A DNA stretch of 64,000 nt from Bacteroidales bacterium (GTDB lineage: Bacteria; Bacteroidota; Bacteroidia; Bacteroidales; UBA932): the NCBI GenBank assembly GCA_017502125.1, contig JAFVVN010000029.1, positions 1 to 64,000 of the forward strand, in the 5' to 3' direction. Made by a program: the position numbers and the translations under genes. Below, in pieces: positions 43,322 through 52,367 of this stretch. The notes beneath the pieces were generated by a model. The model worked only from the letters and a program-made list of their open reading frames with translations. It was not told the DNA's origin and did no database searches. How positions within the stretch are numbered: position 1 is the first letter of the stretch; each line of letters begins with the position of its first letter.

Positions 43322-44425
43322 TCATTTTTTCTTCCGTGTAATCTTATATTTCTCTTTCCTGCACCAGTCACTTGGGCTTTCACTCATATAGAGTCTGAAA
43401 GCCATGCTATAGGTCACCGATGAGTTGAATCCGCTCCGATTCGCCAGTTCCAGGACCTTGAGGTCAGGATTATCCCGGAACAGCTTTATGGAGTGGATGA
43501 CACGATAGTAGTTGACAAACTGACAGAAGTTCCGTCCGGTGAACTGGCTGATGGCACGCGAGATATACAGCTTGTTCGTATATATGATCTTGACCACATC
43601 ATTGATTGTCAGGTCACTGTTCAGATATATCCTGTCAGTCTCAAAAAGATTGACCAGTCTCTCGTATATATTCTTATACATCTGATCTATCTTCGCCGAA
43701 TCCGGCGAGACCTCAACTGAGGATAACTTCATGGACTCCACTATCCTTCTCTCATGCCTGCTACGCAGCACAAACGCAGAATCATTGACCAGTCTGAATC
43801 CGAGAGCCCCGAATTCAAGGGCGAGCAGCAAAGACACAAGATGAAGTATAATGGTCTGGACAAGGTCTCCACCCGACATGCCCAGCAAAAGGATAAGGAC
43901 ATAAATGACGATGAACAGGAGATGTACGCCATCAACCATCATGCACAGTGCATCCCAGACATTGCCATGCTTGATCACAAGCCTTACCTCCCTTACACGC
44001 ATATGAATGTGATGGAGAAACAGAAGAGAAAGGAAAGCAGTTCCCAGACCGGCCATGATCAGAGAGCATTCTGACGGCTGATGGGGAAGGATCCTCGCTG
44101 AGGATATGACATTATGCAGGAGAAGCAGCGGCTGCATCAGGAGAGAATATATGACCGTCTTCGGAGTGTAGGATTCATCCCAGAGGGATGATGTGACCAG
44201 GAGCAAAGGAGCCAGAGAGAAGATCAGGTCAGACGGAAGTCGGGAGATGATTCCCTTGCCTGCAAACATGTCTGAAATCACAAGCAGGATACTGCAGCCC
44301 ATTATGACGGATGCAATACGGACTTTTCTGCCAGATACTTCCTTATGCCTGAAATATCTGACAGTAACGCAAACCGTAGCAAAAATCATGATCATAACGA
44401 CCACTGTAACCGTGAAAACATCCAT
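43322..44425 (-). CDS. Membrane-embedded AraC-family transcription regulator
   Basis: 367 residues. The N-terminal ~230 residues contain about six hydrophobic helices (VFTVTVVVMIMIFATVCVTV, ASVIMGCSILLVISDMFAG, FSLAPLLLVTSSLW, VIYSLLMQPLLLL, HLLFIVIYVLILLLGM, IILHLVSLLLALEFGALGF). The C-terminal ~100 residues form an AraC-type double helix-turn-helix (LTINDVVKIIYTNKLYISRAISQFTGRNFCQFVNYYRV ... VLELANRSGFNSSVTYSMAFRLY). The DNA-binding domain thus stays at the membrane, so it should sense an envelope signal. The ATG at 44425 was chosen because an upstream TTG falls in the -7 box. It sits alone after the YitT terminator and its target genes are unknown. Confidence 0.8.
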   Translation of the reverse strand: MDVFTVTVVVMIMIFATVCVTVRYFRHKEVSGRKVRIASVIMGCSILLVISDMFAGKGIISRLPSDLIFSLAPLLLVTSSLWDESYTPKTVIYSLLMQPLLLLHNVISSARILPHQPSECSLIMAGLGTAFLSLLFLHHIHMRVREVRLVIKHGNVWDALCMMVDGVHLLFIVIYVLILLLGMSGGDLVQTIILHLVSLLLALEFGALGFRLVNDSAFVLRSRHERRIVESMKLSSVEVSPDSAKIDQMYKNIYERLVNLFETDRIYLNSDLTINDVVKIIYTNKLYISRAISQFTGRNFCQFVNYYRVIHSIKLFRDNPDLKVLELANRSGFNSSVTYSMAFRLYMSESPSDWCRKEKYKITRKKK

Positions 44426-44449
44426 ATCCCCGTTGGTATTCTGTCGGGG

Positions 44450-44457
44450 CAAAAGTA
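44450..44457 (-). promoter_or_regulatory. AraC-type regulator promoter, -7 box
   Basis: On the minus strand TACTTTTG, matching TAnnTTTG, 24 bp before the ATG. It begins only 3 bp beyond the T tract of the preceding terminator. Confidence 0.6.
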
Positions 44458-44459
44458 TA

Positions 44460-44493
44460 CAAAAACCCCTTCTCAGAGCAGGCTGGGAAGGGG
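44460..44493 (-). terminator. Terminator of the YitT gene pair
   Basis: On the minus strand CCCCTTC pairs with GAAGGGG around a 14-nt loop and ends in T5, directly abutting the promoter of the AraC-type gene. Confidence 0.75.
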
Positions 44494-44568
44494 TCAGATG
44501 TCAGATTTTTCTTTTTTTTATAAAGATTTCTTTTTTTTATACAGTTTCGAGTCCTATATGGGGTGAAA

Positions 44569-45507
44569 TTACTTCTTGCCTTTCAATCTGATTGTATCAA
44601 AGCCCTGTCCGTAGACTCCCATTACTGAAGAAACCGAGAGAAATGCGTCCGGATCTATGGACTTTACATACCTTAAGAGGATATTAAGGTCGGTCTTTCT
44701 GGTGACTACCATGATAACCTGTCTCTCCTCTTTGGAGAACCATCCCTTAGCCGGTATCACTGTGACTCCCCTCTTCATATCAAAGGCAATTGCATCCGCC
44801 ATTTCCTCAACCTTCTTGGTAAAGATGAACGCCTGGACGGACTGCTTTGATCCTGAAAGATAGAGGTCGATGGCATAACCGCTGACAGTAACCTGAATGA
44901 GACCGTATACTACAACAGCAAGTTTCTCAGTAAAAGGCAGAAGTTCTCCGGTCTCCGTGAAGGAAGGGAAACAAAGGGAAGAGAGAATGATTGCCACATC
45001 GATGATGAGGATGACTCTTCCCGGAGAAGCCGCATAGTACTTGCACCATACAAGGGCAATGATATCAGTACCTCCGGTACTTCCCCCCTGTGAGATCGAG
45101 ACACCGATTCCAAAACCAGCTATTATACCTCCGATAAAGGTGCAGAGGAGTTTTCCGTTGGACAACGCAAATTCATGGATGAAATCATCCGGCACCACCT
45201 TCGGAAGCAGACTGAGCATGACTGAGGTCATCAATATGGCATAGATGGTCTTGCCTCCGAACCCTGTCCCGAGAATCTTTGTCCCGATTATCAGAAGCAT
45301 CACATTGAGTAAGAAGTATGTCACACCCATCGGAAGACCGGTCGCATAGAAGAGGATCGAAGCAAAACCGGACACACCACCGCCGATGAGATTATTGGGG
45401 AGGAGGAAGATGGTCCAGCCCAATGCATAGGAAACGACTCCTAATGTCACAAGGGAGTACTCCTTTATTAAAGTACCCCAGGATTGCCTTGTCATTTTAT
45501 TCACCAT
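44569..45507 (-). CDS. YitT family membrane protein, second of a tandem pair
   Basis: 312 residues with about five transmembrane helices (SLVTLGVVSYALGWTIFLL, GVSGFASILFYATGLPMGVTYFLLNVMLLIIG, TSVMLSLLPKVV, FIGGIIAGFGIGVSISQGGSTGGTDIIALV) and a C-terminal soluble DUF2179 domain (AFIFTKKVEEMADAIAFDMKRGVTVIPAKGWFSKEERQVIMVV). The glycine-rich GGSTGGTDI stretch is a family hallmark. Its function is unknown, although transporter roles have been suggested. Its start overlaps the end of the preceding YitT gene (ATGGTGAATAA), which shows translational coupling. The two copies are clearly paralogous but diverged. Confidence 0.88.
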   Translation of the reverse strand: MVNKMTRQSWGTLIKEYSLVTLGVVSYALGWTIFLLPNNLIGGGVSGFASILFYATGLPMGVTYFLLNVMLLIIGTKILGTGFGGKTIYAILMTSVMLSLLPKVVPDDFIHEFALSNGKLLCTFIGGIIAGFGIGVSISQGGSTGGTDIIALVWCKYYAASPGRVILIIDVAIILSSLCFPSFTETGELLPFTEKLAVVVYGLIQVTVSGYAIDLYLSGSKQSVQAFIFTKKVEEMADAIAFDMKRGVTVIPAKGWFSKEERQVIMVVTRKTDLNILLRYVKSIDPDAFLSVSSVMGVYGQGFDTIRLKGKK

Positions 45508-46414
45508 TCTCTGTTGAATCTATCTGAGGTTTCTTCTTAATCTTCAGGCCGGTCTTGACTTCTTCAAAACCCTCTCCAAACACACTGGTCGCAGTTGAGA
45601 CTGAAATGAAGGCAGACTTGTCTATTTCCCTTATGGCGTTCACAACCTCATTCATCTGATGTTTCCTTGTGATGATAAGGAGTACCTTGCTCTCCTTCTG
45701 CGAATACCAGCCGACAGACTGAAGGGCAGTAACACCGCGACGGACATCATTGATGATATGGTCCGCGATCTTCTCATATTGCGATGAAAAGACAAGAATC
45801 TGCACGGAGGACTTATTACCGAGAAGGACAAAGTCCACTCCGAATGAGAAGCCTATCATTACGACCGCCGCATAGATCATATCTACGAGTCCCTTGTCCG
45901 GGATGAAGAGAAGACACGATATGATGAATATGTCTGTGAAAAGATACACCCTTCCCGGGGAAACCGGCCAATACTTGTTGATCATCATGGCTATGATGTC
46001 GGTACCGCCTGTGCTGCCGCCTCTCAGCAGTACAAGTCCGATACCCACAGACTCCAGAGCGGAACCCACAAGTGCCACAAAGAACTTCTCATCAATGTAT
46101 ACGCAAAGCTGAGGGAACTTAGGCAGCATCTCAAAAAGTAGAGATGTAAGGGCTATGACATAGATGGTCTTGAAACCGAATGCCTTTCCCAGAGAGAGGA
46201 ATCCCATTATAAGAAGGATGACATTCAATGTCGGATAAGTCCAGCCCACTGGGATACCTGTTCCGTACTGGATGATGGTACAGAGACCTGTCAGGCCACC
46301 ACTGGCAAGACCGTTGGGAATCAGGAAGGAAGTCCAGGCCATACAAAAGATGACGGATCCAACAGTCATCAGGAAGTAGTCCCAGATAGTAGTCAGTATC
46401 TTATTGGTATTCAT
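45497..46414 (-). CDS. YitT family membrane protein, first of a tandem pair
   Basis: 305 residues, similar in layout to the product of 44569-45507: several membrane helices (MTVGSVIFCMAWTSFLIPNGLASGGLTGLC, TYPTLNVILLIMGFLSLG, FVALVGSALESVGIGLVLLRGGSTGGTDIIAMM) and a DUF2179 tail (ILVFSSQYEKIADHIINDVRRGVTALQSVGWYSQKESKVLLII). The ATG at 46414 is preferred; a GTG at 46435 overlaps the leuS stop and could also serve. It follows leuS closely, so the three genes may be one transcript. The pair may work as a hetero-oligomer, as is sometimes inferred for duplicated membrane proteins, but this is speculation. Confidence 0.85.
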   Translation of the reverse strand: MNTNKILTTIWDYFLMTVGSVIFCMAWTSFLIPNGLASGGLTGLCTIIQYGTGIPVGWTYPTLNVILLIMGFLSLGKAFGFKTIYVIALTSLLFEMLPKFPQLCVYIDEKFFVALVGSALESVGIGLVLLRGGSTGGTDIIAMMINKYWPVSPGRVYLFTDIFIISCLLFIPDKGLVDMIYAAVVMIGFSFGVDFVLLGNKSSVQILVFSSQYEKIADHIINDVRRGVTALQSVGWYSQKESKVLLIITRKHQMNEVVNAIREIDKSAFISVSTATSVFGEGFEEVKTGLKIKKKPQIDSTENGE

Positions 46415-46431
46415 ATTGTTATAACGACTTG

Positions 46432-49197
46432 TCACTTAACTACAATATTCACTATCTTACCAGGAACGACAATGACCTTGACGATATTGCCACCGGCAAC
46501 ATACTTCATGGTCTGTTCCATTCCACGCACATGGGCATCCACCTCCTCACGAGGCATATCGACAGGAAGCTCCACAGTGAAACGGGTCTTGCCGTTGAAT
46601 GACACCGCATAGGTGCAGTTGTTCTCTATCGTATAAGCCTCCACATATTCAGGGAATTCGGCATAGGTGATGCTTTCATCATGGCCAAGAACTGACCAGA
46701 GTTCTTCCGCAATATGAGGTGCAAATGGTGACAGGAGGATTACAAGAGGCTCAAGTATTTCCCGTTTGCTGCACTTGAGATCAGTGAGTTCATTGACAGC
46801 AATCATGAATGCGCTGACAGCAGTGTTGAATGAGAAGGCTTCGATATCAGCACGGACCTTTCCGATAAGTTTGTGAAGTGACTTGAGTTCGTCTGATGAT
46901 GCCTTTTCATCGCTGATTATCAAGCCATCACGGTCATAGAACATTCTCCAGACCTTCCTGAGGAAACGGTTTACGCCGTCGATACCCTTGGTATCCCATG
47001 GCTTGGACTGTTCGAGCGGGCCGAGGAACATCTCATAAAGTCTCAGTGTATCAGCTCCGTAAGTATCACATATCATATCAGGGTTCACGACATTGAACAT
47101 CGACTTCGACATCTTCTCGATAGCCCATCCGCAGATATACTCACCATCCTCCAGAATGAACTCGGCATCGGCGAAGTCCGGCATCCAGTTGCGGAACGCC
47201 TCAAGATCGAGACGGTCATTGCGGACAATGTTCACATCCACATGAATCTCAGTGGTCTCATACTGGTCCTTGAGTCCGAGAGACACGAAGGTATTTGTAT
47301 TGATGATTCGATATACGAAGTTCGAGCGTCCCTGGATCATACCCTGGTTGATCAGCTTTCTGAAAGGTTCCTTCTCACATACATATCCGAGATCGAAGAG
47401 GAACTTGTTCCAGAAACGTGAATAGATCAGGTGACCTGTAGCGTGCTCGGTACCACCGATATAAAGATCCACATCACGCCAATACTCATCAGCTTCGCGG
47501 CTGACAAGGGCCTGGGTGTTGTGAGTATCCATATAGCGGAGATAATATGCGCTGCTGCCGGCAAAGCCTGGCATTGTACTCAATTCGATAGGATAACCCT
47601 CATAAGTCCAATCCTTGGCACGTCCAAGAGGCGGCTCTCCACTCTCTGTCGGAAGGAACTTGTCAACTTCAGGAAGTTCCAGAGGCAGGTCTTCCAAAGA
47701 CATCGGTGTCGCAATACCGTCCTTGAAGTACATAGGGAACGGCTCTCCCCAGTACCTCTGGCGGGAGAATATCGCATCACGGAGACGATAGTTGACCTTC
47801 CTGCGTCCTATTCCATGCTTCTCGACATAATCAATGGCAGCTGGAATTGCCTCCTTGACCGTCATTCCATCAAGAAAGCCTGAGTTGCACATGATGCCTT
47901 CCTTTGCGTCAAAACTTGACTCGCTGAAATCGCATCCCTCAATGAGAGGAATGACAGGAAGGTTGAAATGTCTTGCAAAAGCATAGTCTCGGCTATCATG
48001 CGCCGGAACAGCCATGATGGCTCCGGTTCCATAACCGGCAAGTACATATTCCGAAATCCAGACCGGTACCTTGCCTCCTGTAAGAGGATTCACCGCATAT
48101 GAACCTGAGAAGACACCGGAAACCTTCTTGGTCTCAGTCATTCTCTCACGCTCTGTCTTCTTCTTTGCCTGAGCCAGATATGCCTGGACAGCCTCCTTCT
48201 GCTCCGGTGTGGTGAGCACATCCACCCACTCGCTCTCAGGAGCCAGTACCATGAAAGTAACTCCGAAGACGGTGTCGGCACGGGTAGTGAAGATGGTCAT
48301 GTCATATTCCTGAGATCCGTTGGAGACCTTGAAAATCATCTCCGCTCCCTGGCTCTTTCCGATCCAGTTACGCTGCATATCCTTCAATGAATCAGTCCAG
48401 TCAAGGTCCTCGAGATCATCAAGGAGACGTCCTGCATAGGCTGAGACACGAAGCTGCCACTGGGTCATCTTCTTCTGCTCCACCGGATGTCCGCCACGCA
48501 CGGAATAACCTTCCTTGACTTCGTCATTGGCAAGTACGGTTCCCAGAGCCGGACACCAGTTAACTGCCGTCTCACCCTGGTATGCTATTCTGTACTGCAT
48601 GAGCAAAGCAGCCTTCTGAGCCTCAGTGAATGCATTCCACTGCTCTGCAGTGAAAGGTTCCACATCACCACATGCAGCATCGACACCGGCACTTCCCTCC
48701 CTCGCGAAGATATCTTCGAGTTCAGCTATCGGACGGGCCTTCTGCTGCTGATTGTCATACCAGCTGCCGAACATCTGAAGAAAAGCCCACTGAGTCCACT
48801 TATAGTACTCGGGATCGCACGTACGCACTTCACGGGACCAATCATATGAGAAACCGATCCGGTCCATCTGCTCCCTGTAGCGGGCGATGTTCTTCTCTGT
48901 CGTAACTGCAGGATGCTGTCCGGTCTGGATAGCATACTGCTCAGCCGGAAGACCGAAGGCATCATATCCCATAGGATGAAGGACATTGAATCCGCAAAGT
49001 CTCTTGTAGCGGCTGTATATATCGCTGGCAATATATCCGAGAGGATGTCCGACATGCAGGCCCGCACCGGAAGGGTACGGGAACATATCCAGAACATAAT
49101 ATTTAGGCTTAGAACTGTCTATCTCTGCCTTGAATGTATGATTGGCAGCCCAATATGCCTGCCATTTCTGCTCGATCTCCTTAAAATTATAGTCCAT
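46432..49197 (-). CDS. leuS: Leucyl-tRNA synthetase
   Basis: 921-residue class I aminoacyl-tRNA synthetase that charges tRNA-Leu. The HIGH motif appears as [16 protein letters not shown] near residue 40, the KMSKS motif as [11 protein letters not shown] near 685, and the CP1 editing domain ([21 protein letters not shown] near 305 with the T-rich editing site, then DSRDYAFA) is present. The C-terminal domain ends in [14 protein letters not shown]. The ATG at 49197 gives [13 protein letters not shown], the normal beginning; upstream codons are unlikely. About 60 residues longer than E. coli LeuRS (860), typical for Bacteroidota, with an insert around residues 155-185. Confidence 0.96.
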   Translation of the reverse strand: MDYNFKEIEQKWQAYWAANHTFKAEIDSSKPKYYVLDMFPYPSGAGLHVGHPLGYIASDIYSRYKRLCGFNVLHPMGYDAFGLPAEQYAIQTGQHPAVTTEKNIARYREQMDRIGFSYDWSREVRTCDPEYYKWTQWAFLQMFGSWYDNQQQKARPIAELEDIFAREGSAGVDAACGDVEPFTAEQWNAFTEAQKAALLMQYRIAYQGETAVNWCPALGTVLANDEVKEGYSVRGGHPVEQKKMTQWQLRVSAYAGRLLDDLEDLDWTDSLKDMQRNWIGKSQGAEMIFKVSNGSQEYDMTIFTTRADTVFGVTFMVLAPESEWVDVLTTPEQKEAVQAYLAQAKKKTERERMTETKKVSGVFSGSYAVNPLTGGKVPVWISEYVLAGYGTGAIMAVPAHDSRDYAFARHFNLPVIPLIEGCDFSESSFDAKEGIMCNSGFLDGMTVKEAIPAAIDYVEKHGIGRRKVNYRLRDAIFSRQRYWGEPFPMYFKDGIATPMSLEDLPLELPEVDKFLPTESGEPPLGRAKDWTYEGYPIELSTMPGFAGSSAYYLRYMDTHNTQALVSREADEYWRDVDLYIGGTEHATGHLIYSRFWNKFLFDLGYVCEKEPFRKLINQGMIQGRSNFVYRIINTNTFVSLGLKDQYETTEIHVDVNIVRNDRLDLEAFRNWMPDFADAEFILEDGEYICGWAIEKMSKSMFNVVNPDMICDTYGADTLRLYEMFLGPLEQSKPWDTKGIDGVNRFLRKVWRMFYDRDGLIISDEKASSDELKSLHKLIGKVRADIEAFSFNTAVSAFMIAVNELTDLKCSKREILEPLVILLSPFAPHIAEELWSVLGHDESITYAEFPEYVEAYTIENNCTYAVSFNGKTRFTVELPVDMPREEVDAHVRGMEQTMKYVAGGNIVKVIVVPGKIVNIVVK

Positions 49198-49227
49198 ATG
49201 CACGAGTATAAAATCCCACAAATGTAA

Positions 49228-50589
49228 TCAATATTTCTTTATTCCGAAGCTCGGTTTACCGCCTTTTTTCTCCAGCTTGAATTCAACGGGGATAGTAAGA
49301 GATGTCCTCACCTTATTTCCATTGACGCGGCCCGGTTTCCATTTCGGAGAAGCGCTCACGACCTTGACAGCTTCTGCATCAAGTGCTTCGGAGACTCCTT
49401 TAAGAACCCTGACTTCAGTCACCTTTCCATCCTTCTCTATTATAAAGTCCACCATTACACGTCCCTGAATGCCGTCACGCACAGCCTCTGCGGGGTATTT
49501 CAGATACTGGTACACCCATTTTTCAAGGAAAGTCCTCGGGTCGGAACTATGAAGGAATACAGGACGTATGTCACAGTCATAGAAGGAAACCACATCGTCA
49601 TATGAGGGTCCCCGTTTCCGGACTTCATCAGGACGGAAGGACAGTGTCATTTCCGTATTGGCAAGAGCAAGGGTAAAGTTATAGATGTACTCCAGCTCCC
49701 TCTCCATCATTTCGTAGTCTATGATAGACTGGGTGTCGCGTTCGGTATTATGCTCCGGATATCTTCCTGTAGTGAAGACAACCGATGGTATCTCATTGGA
49801 GTAGAAGGCCCTATGGTCTGAAGGATAAGGTTCAGAAGCTGTGATTTCAGGCATAACAGGCTGAAGATCCACAGTGAGACTGGCAATCAGAGCGTTCATG
49901 TCGGCATTGGATGAAGTATAGGCATAGAAACCGTTATATCCGGTGCCGAGCATGTCAAGATTGACCATGGCATCTATGTTGTCGACATCAGAAAACGACC
50001 TGTTCAGGAAATACCAGGATCCAGCAAATGTCTCGTTAGATGCACCGAATGCTACAAAAAGCACAGAGCGTCTGAACAGTACCTTGTTGGTCTGGATCAT
50101 CCTCGCAAGTTCAAGCATCATGGACAGGCCGGAAGCATTTCCATTGGCTCCATAGTATATCTTCTCTACCGGCGTGCCATCCACCGTCATGGTCATGGAA
50201 CCAAGATTGTCTAGCCTGGCACCTACTACAATATACCTGTCCCTCAGTTTCTTGTCATAGCCATGAACAAATCCAAGCACATTGCGTGAAGTCAGGGTGT
50301 CGCCATTTTCCTTTCTGACACCGAAAAGTTCTCCTGAGGCCGGAGTGAGAACGTCCACGCCATAGGACTGCAAGACTTCAGTAACATATTCAGCTGCAAG
50401 CTGTTCACCCTCAGAACCAGCCTTGCGTCCTTCCAACATTGCAGAAGACAGATACCTCACATGAGACTTCATTGACACAACAGTTTCACTGTCATCAAGG
50501 TCTGCATATGCAAGATTTCCACGATACTGGGCGTAAGAAGAAAATGCCGGCATGAGAGCCAGCATTATAATAAGAGGTATATTTTTCAT
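49228..50589 (-). CDS. M28-like protein with degraded active site fused to a TonB C-terminal domain
   Basis: 453 residues. A signal peptide (MKNIPLIIMLALMPAFSSYAQ) precedes an M28-peptidase-like domain (~35-310): AAEYVTEVLQSYGVDV, YIVVGARLDNLG, GANGNASGLSMMLELARM, FVAFGASNETFAGSWYFL, MVNLDMLGTGYNG and SDHRAFYSNEIPSVVFTTG. Compared with the family, the first metal His is R125, the bridging Asp is G150 and the catalytic Glu is N185, while E186, D212 and H259 remain. Catalysis is therefore doubtful. From ~360 a TonB C-terminal domain follows (KYPAEAVRDGIQGRVMVDFIIEKDGKVTEVRVLKG ... KWKPGRVNG). It lies between the SPOR lipoprotein gene (5 bp) and leuS (30 bp). It may be a binding protein in the envelope; this is inferred. 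Confidence 0.8.
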   Translation of the reverse strand: MKNIPLIIMLALMPAFSSYAQYRGNLAYADLDDSETVVSMKSHVRYLSSAMLEGRKAGSEGEQLAAEYVTEVLQSYGVDVLTPASGELFGVRKENGDTLTSRNVLGFVHGYDKKLRDRYIVVGARLDNLGSMTMTVDGTPVEKIYYGANGNASGLSMMLELARMIQTNKVLFRRSVLFVAFGASNETFAGSWYFLNRSFSDVDNIDAMVNLDMLGTGYNGFYAYTSSNADMNALIASLTVDLQPVMPEITASEPYPSDHRAFYSNEIPSVVFTTGRYPEHNTERDTQSIIDYEMMERELEYIYNFTLALANTEMTLSFRPDEVRKRGPSYDDVVSFYDCDIRPVFLHSSDPRTFLEKWVYQYLKYPAEAVRDGIQGRVMVDFIIEKDGKVTEVRVLKGVSEALDAEAVKVVSASPKWKPGRVNGNKVRTSLTIPVEFKLEKKGGKPSFGIKKY

Positions 50590-50594
50590 CCGTA

Positions 50595-51161
50595 CTATCT
50601 GTTGTTAGTATATATCCACGGATTAGCCGGACAGAACTTCTCTCTTCTCAGCATCTGAAGCGCCAGAAGCGCATCTTCATAATCATCGACCGGGCAGACA
50701 CCTACTCCGATAAGACCGTTCCTGCAACCGATGAAAACAGGGGAATAACCGAACTTGTCTGCCTTGTTGTACAGAGCCTTCGCATTTGAATATGACTGAA
50801 ATGCACCGATTATCACATAATACCTGTTTTCCAGATTAGCGGTCAGATATCGTGAATTGTCCACTACCTGGCGAACCTGCTGAACTGGCTGAACCGGCTG
50901 GGCTGCAACTTCAGGCTGAACCTCGGCAAGAGAATCGACACAAGCAAGGGACTCCTCGAGAGCCTTTCTCACCTGCTCAAGAGAGTCGATGCACGCACGC
51001 ACCCTGATCTCCTCCTGACGAAGCTGGTCAATTCTCTCCATCTCACCCTTTAAAGCATTCAACTCTTCCTTGGTAGGACGTCCTGACATCTTACGCATAA
51101 AATCACAGCTTGACAAGGTCAAAGCCACAGCAAGCATAAGGAATATTACAGATTTCTTCAT
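50595..51161 (-). CDS. SPOR-domain lipoprotein
   Basis: 188 residues. A lipoprotein signal (MKKSVIFLMLAVALTLSSC) is followed by a predicted coiled coil (EELNALKGEMERIDQLRQEEIRVRACIDSLEQVRKALEESL, ~30-75), a proline/glutamine linker (QPEVAAQPVQPVQQV), and a SPOR domain (RYYVIIGAFQSYSNAKALYNKADKFGYSPVFIGCRNGLIGV, ~115-180) that binds denuded glycan strands at division sites or remodelling zones. The ATG at 51161 was chosen over an ATG four codons upstream because it opens the signal peptide. A full -33/-7 promoter precedes it. The pseudopeptidase-TonB gene follows after 5 bp, suggesting shared work at the cell wall. Confidence 0.85.
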   Translation of the reverse strand: MKKSVIFLMLAVALTLSSCDFMRKMSGRPTKEELNALKGEMERIDQLRQEEIRVRACIDSLEQVRKALEESLACVDSLAEVQPEVAAQPVQPVQQVRQVVDNSRYLTANLENRYYVIIGAFQSYSNAKALYNKADKFGYSPVFIGCRNGLIGVGVCPVDDYEDALLALQMLRREKFCPANPWIYTNNR

Positions 51162-51183
51162 AGCTAACATCAATGTATCTCTG

Positions 51184-51214
51184 CAAATTTAATTATTTAA
51201 TGGACTGAGACAAA
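51184..51214 (-). promoter_or_regulatory. SPOR lipoprotein gene promoter (-33 and -7)
   Basis: On the minus strand TTTG (51214-51211), a 19-bp spacer and TAAATTTG (51191-51184). Both elements match the Bacteroidota consensus, 22 bp before the start. Confidence 0.7.
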
Positions 51215-51224
51215 ATAATTTTGA

Positions 51225-51232
51225 TATATTTG
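51225..51232 (+). promoter_or_regulatory. CapA-like gene promoter, -7 box
   Basis: TATATTTG, an exact TAnnTTTG match, 28 bp before the CapA-like start. It faces away from the SPOR gene promoter, whose -33 element lies 10 bp away. Confidence 0.55.
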
Positions 51233-51260
51233 TATTCAAAACCATTCATTTTTTGTCAGA

Positions 51261-52367
51261 TTGAGCATACGGGCAGCAAAAATATCGATAATAATGACCC
51301 TTCTCTTGTCTTTTGCGACGAATTTCACAGCAAAGACTCAGGAGGTGAGGTTCTCAAAGTATTGGGCTCCACCTAAAGCCATATATATTCCCGACACAAT
51401 CAAGATCTGCTTCGCTGGTGACGTCATGATGCACTCCAGACAAATGGAATATGACTACAGCAATTACTTCAGGGAAGTGGACCATCTGTTCCGGGGAGCC
51501 GACTATGCAGTCGCAAACATGGAGTTCACGCTTGCAGGAGAACCTTATACAGGCTATCCGCAATTCTCAGCACCGGATATCTACGCTGAACATGTGGCTG
51601 ACAGCGGTGTGGACATATTCCTATGTGCAAACAACCATATTCTTGACAAGGGAAGCGAAGGAGCCGAGCGCACCCTGAAACAATACCGCAGACTGTCGGA
51701 AAGTCATGGCGTGAGATTCACTGGAGCGGCAGGTTCTCAGGAGGAAATGGACTCCACCACCCCTCTGTTCATAGAAGAAGACGGTATCAGAATTGCTCTG
51801 ATCAACTTCACATACGGGACCAATTCAGGTTCGACGGACCACTGGCCGAAGATCAATTATCTCAACCAGAGAGAGTTTCTGCGAAGGATGCTTCAGAAAG
51901 CCGAGAATGAAGCCGCCTTCACGATTGCACTTCCCCACTGGGGTGAGGAATACCAGCTGCTGCACTCCGAGAAACAGGAAAGCATCGCCAGGTGGCTCAT
52001 CGAAAACGGGGCCGACCTGATTGTCGGCACTCACCCTCACGTGGTTCAGGACATAGGATATATAGACGACGTTCCGGTGGTATATTCTCTGGGAAACGCC
52101 GTGTCAAACATGAGTGCTGCAAACACCCAGATAGGACTTTTCCTGACAGTAGAGCTGATTGTTGAATCGAACGGCAAAGTCCGGTTGGGTCAGATGGAAC
52201 CGACATACACATGGTGTTCAAGACCAGGAGGTTTCGGCACGAGCTATGCTGTAGTGGCAGTTGAAGACCAGATAGGCAAAGGAGGAGAATGGATAGGAGA
52301 ATGGGAATACGAAAAGATGATGACCACATACGAGAGAGTAAGGAAAACACACAATAATGAGCATTAA
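51261..52367 (+). CDS. CapA-family metallophosphoesterase-like protein
   Basis: 368 residues. An N-terminal hydrophobic stretch (KISIIMTLLLSFATNFTAKTQ) looks like a signal sequence. The metallophosphatase-like CapA/PgsA domain follows: IKICFAGDVMMHSRQMEYD, DYAVANMEFTLAGEPYTGYPQFSA, VDIFLCANNHILDKGSEG (Asn-His), IALINFTYGTNSG, TIALPHWGEEY and VGTHPHVVQDIGYIDDVPVVYSLGN. CapA proteins are linked to poly-gamma-glutamate capsule synthesis in Bacillus, but most bacterial members have no known role. The start is a TTG at 51261 that keeps the positive charge of the signal; ATG at 51294 is the alternative. The last 11 bp overlap phoH. Confidence 0.8.
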   Translation: MSIRAAKISIIMTLLLSFATNFTAKTQEVRFSKYWAPPKAIYIPDTIKICFAGDVMMHSRQMEYDYSNYFREVDHLFRGADYAVANMEFTLAGEPYTGYPQFSAPDIYAEHVADSGVDIFLCANNHILDKGSEGAERTLKQYRRLSESHGVRFTGAAGSQEEMDSTTPLFIEEDGIRIALINFTYGTNSGSTDHWPKINYLNQREFLRRMLQKAENEAAFTIALPHWGEEYQLLHSEKQESIARWLIENGADLIVGTHPHVVQDIGYIDDVPVVYSLGNAVSNMSAANTQIGLFLTVELIVESNGKVRLGQMEPTYTWCSRPGGFGTSYAVVAVEDQIGKGGEWIGEWEYEKMMTTYERVRKTHNNEH

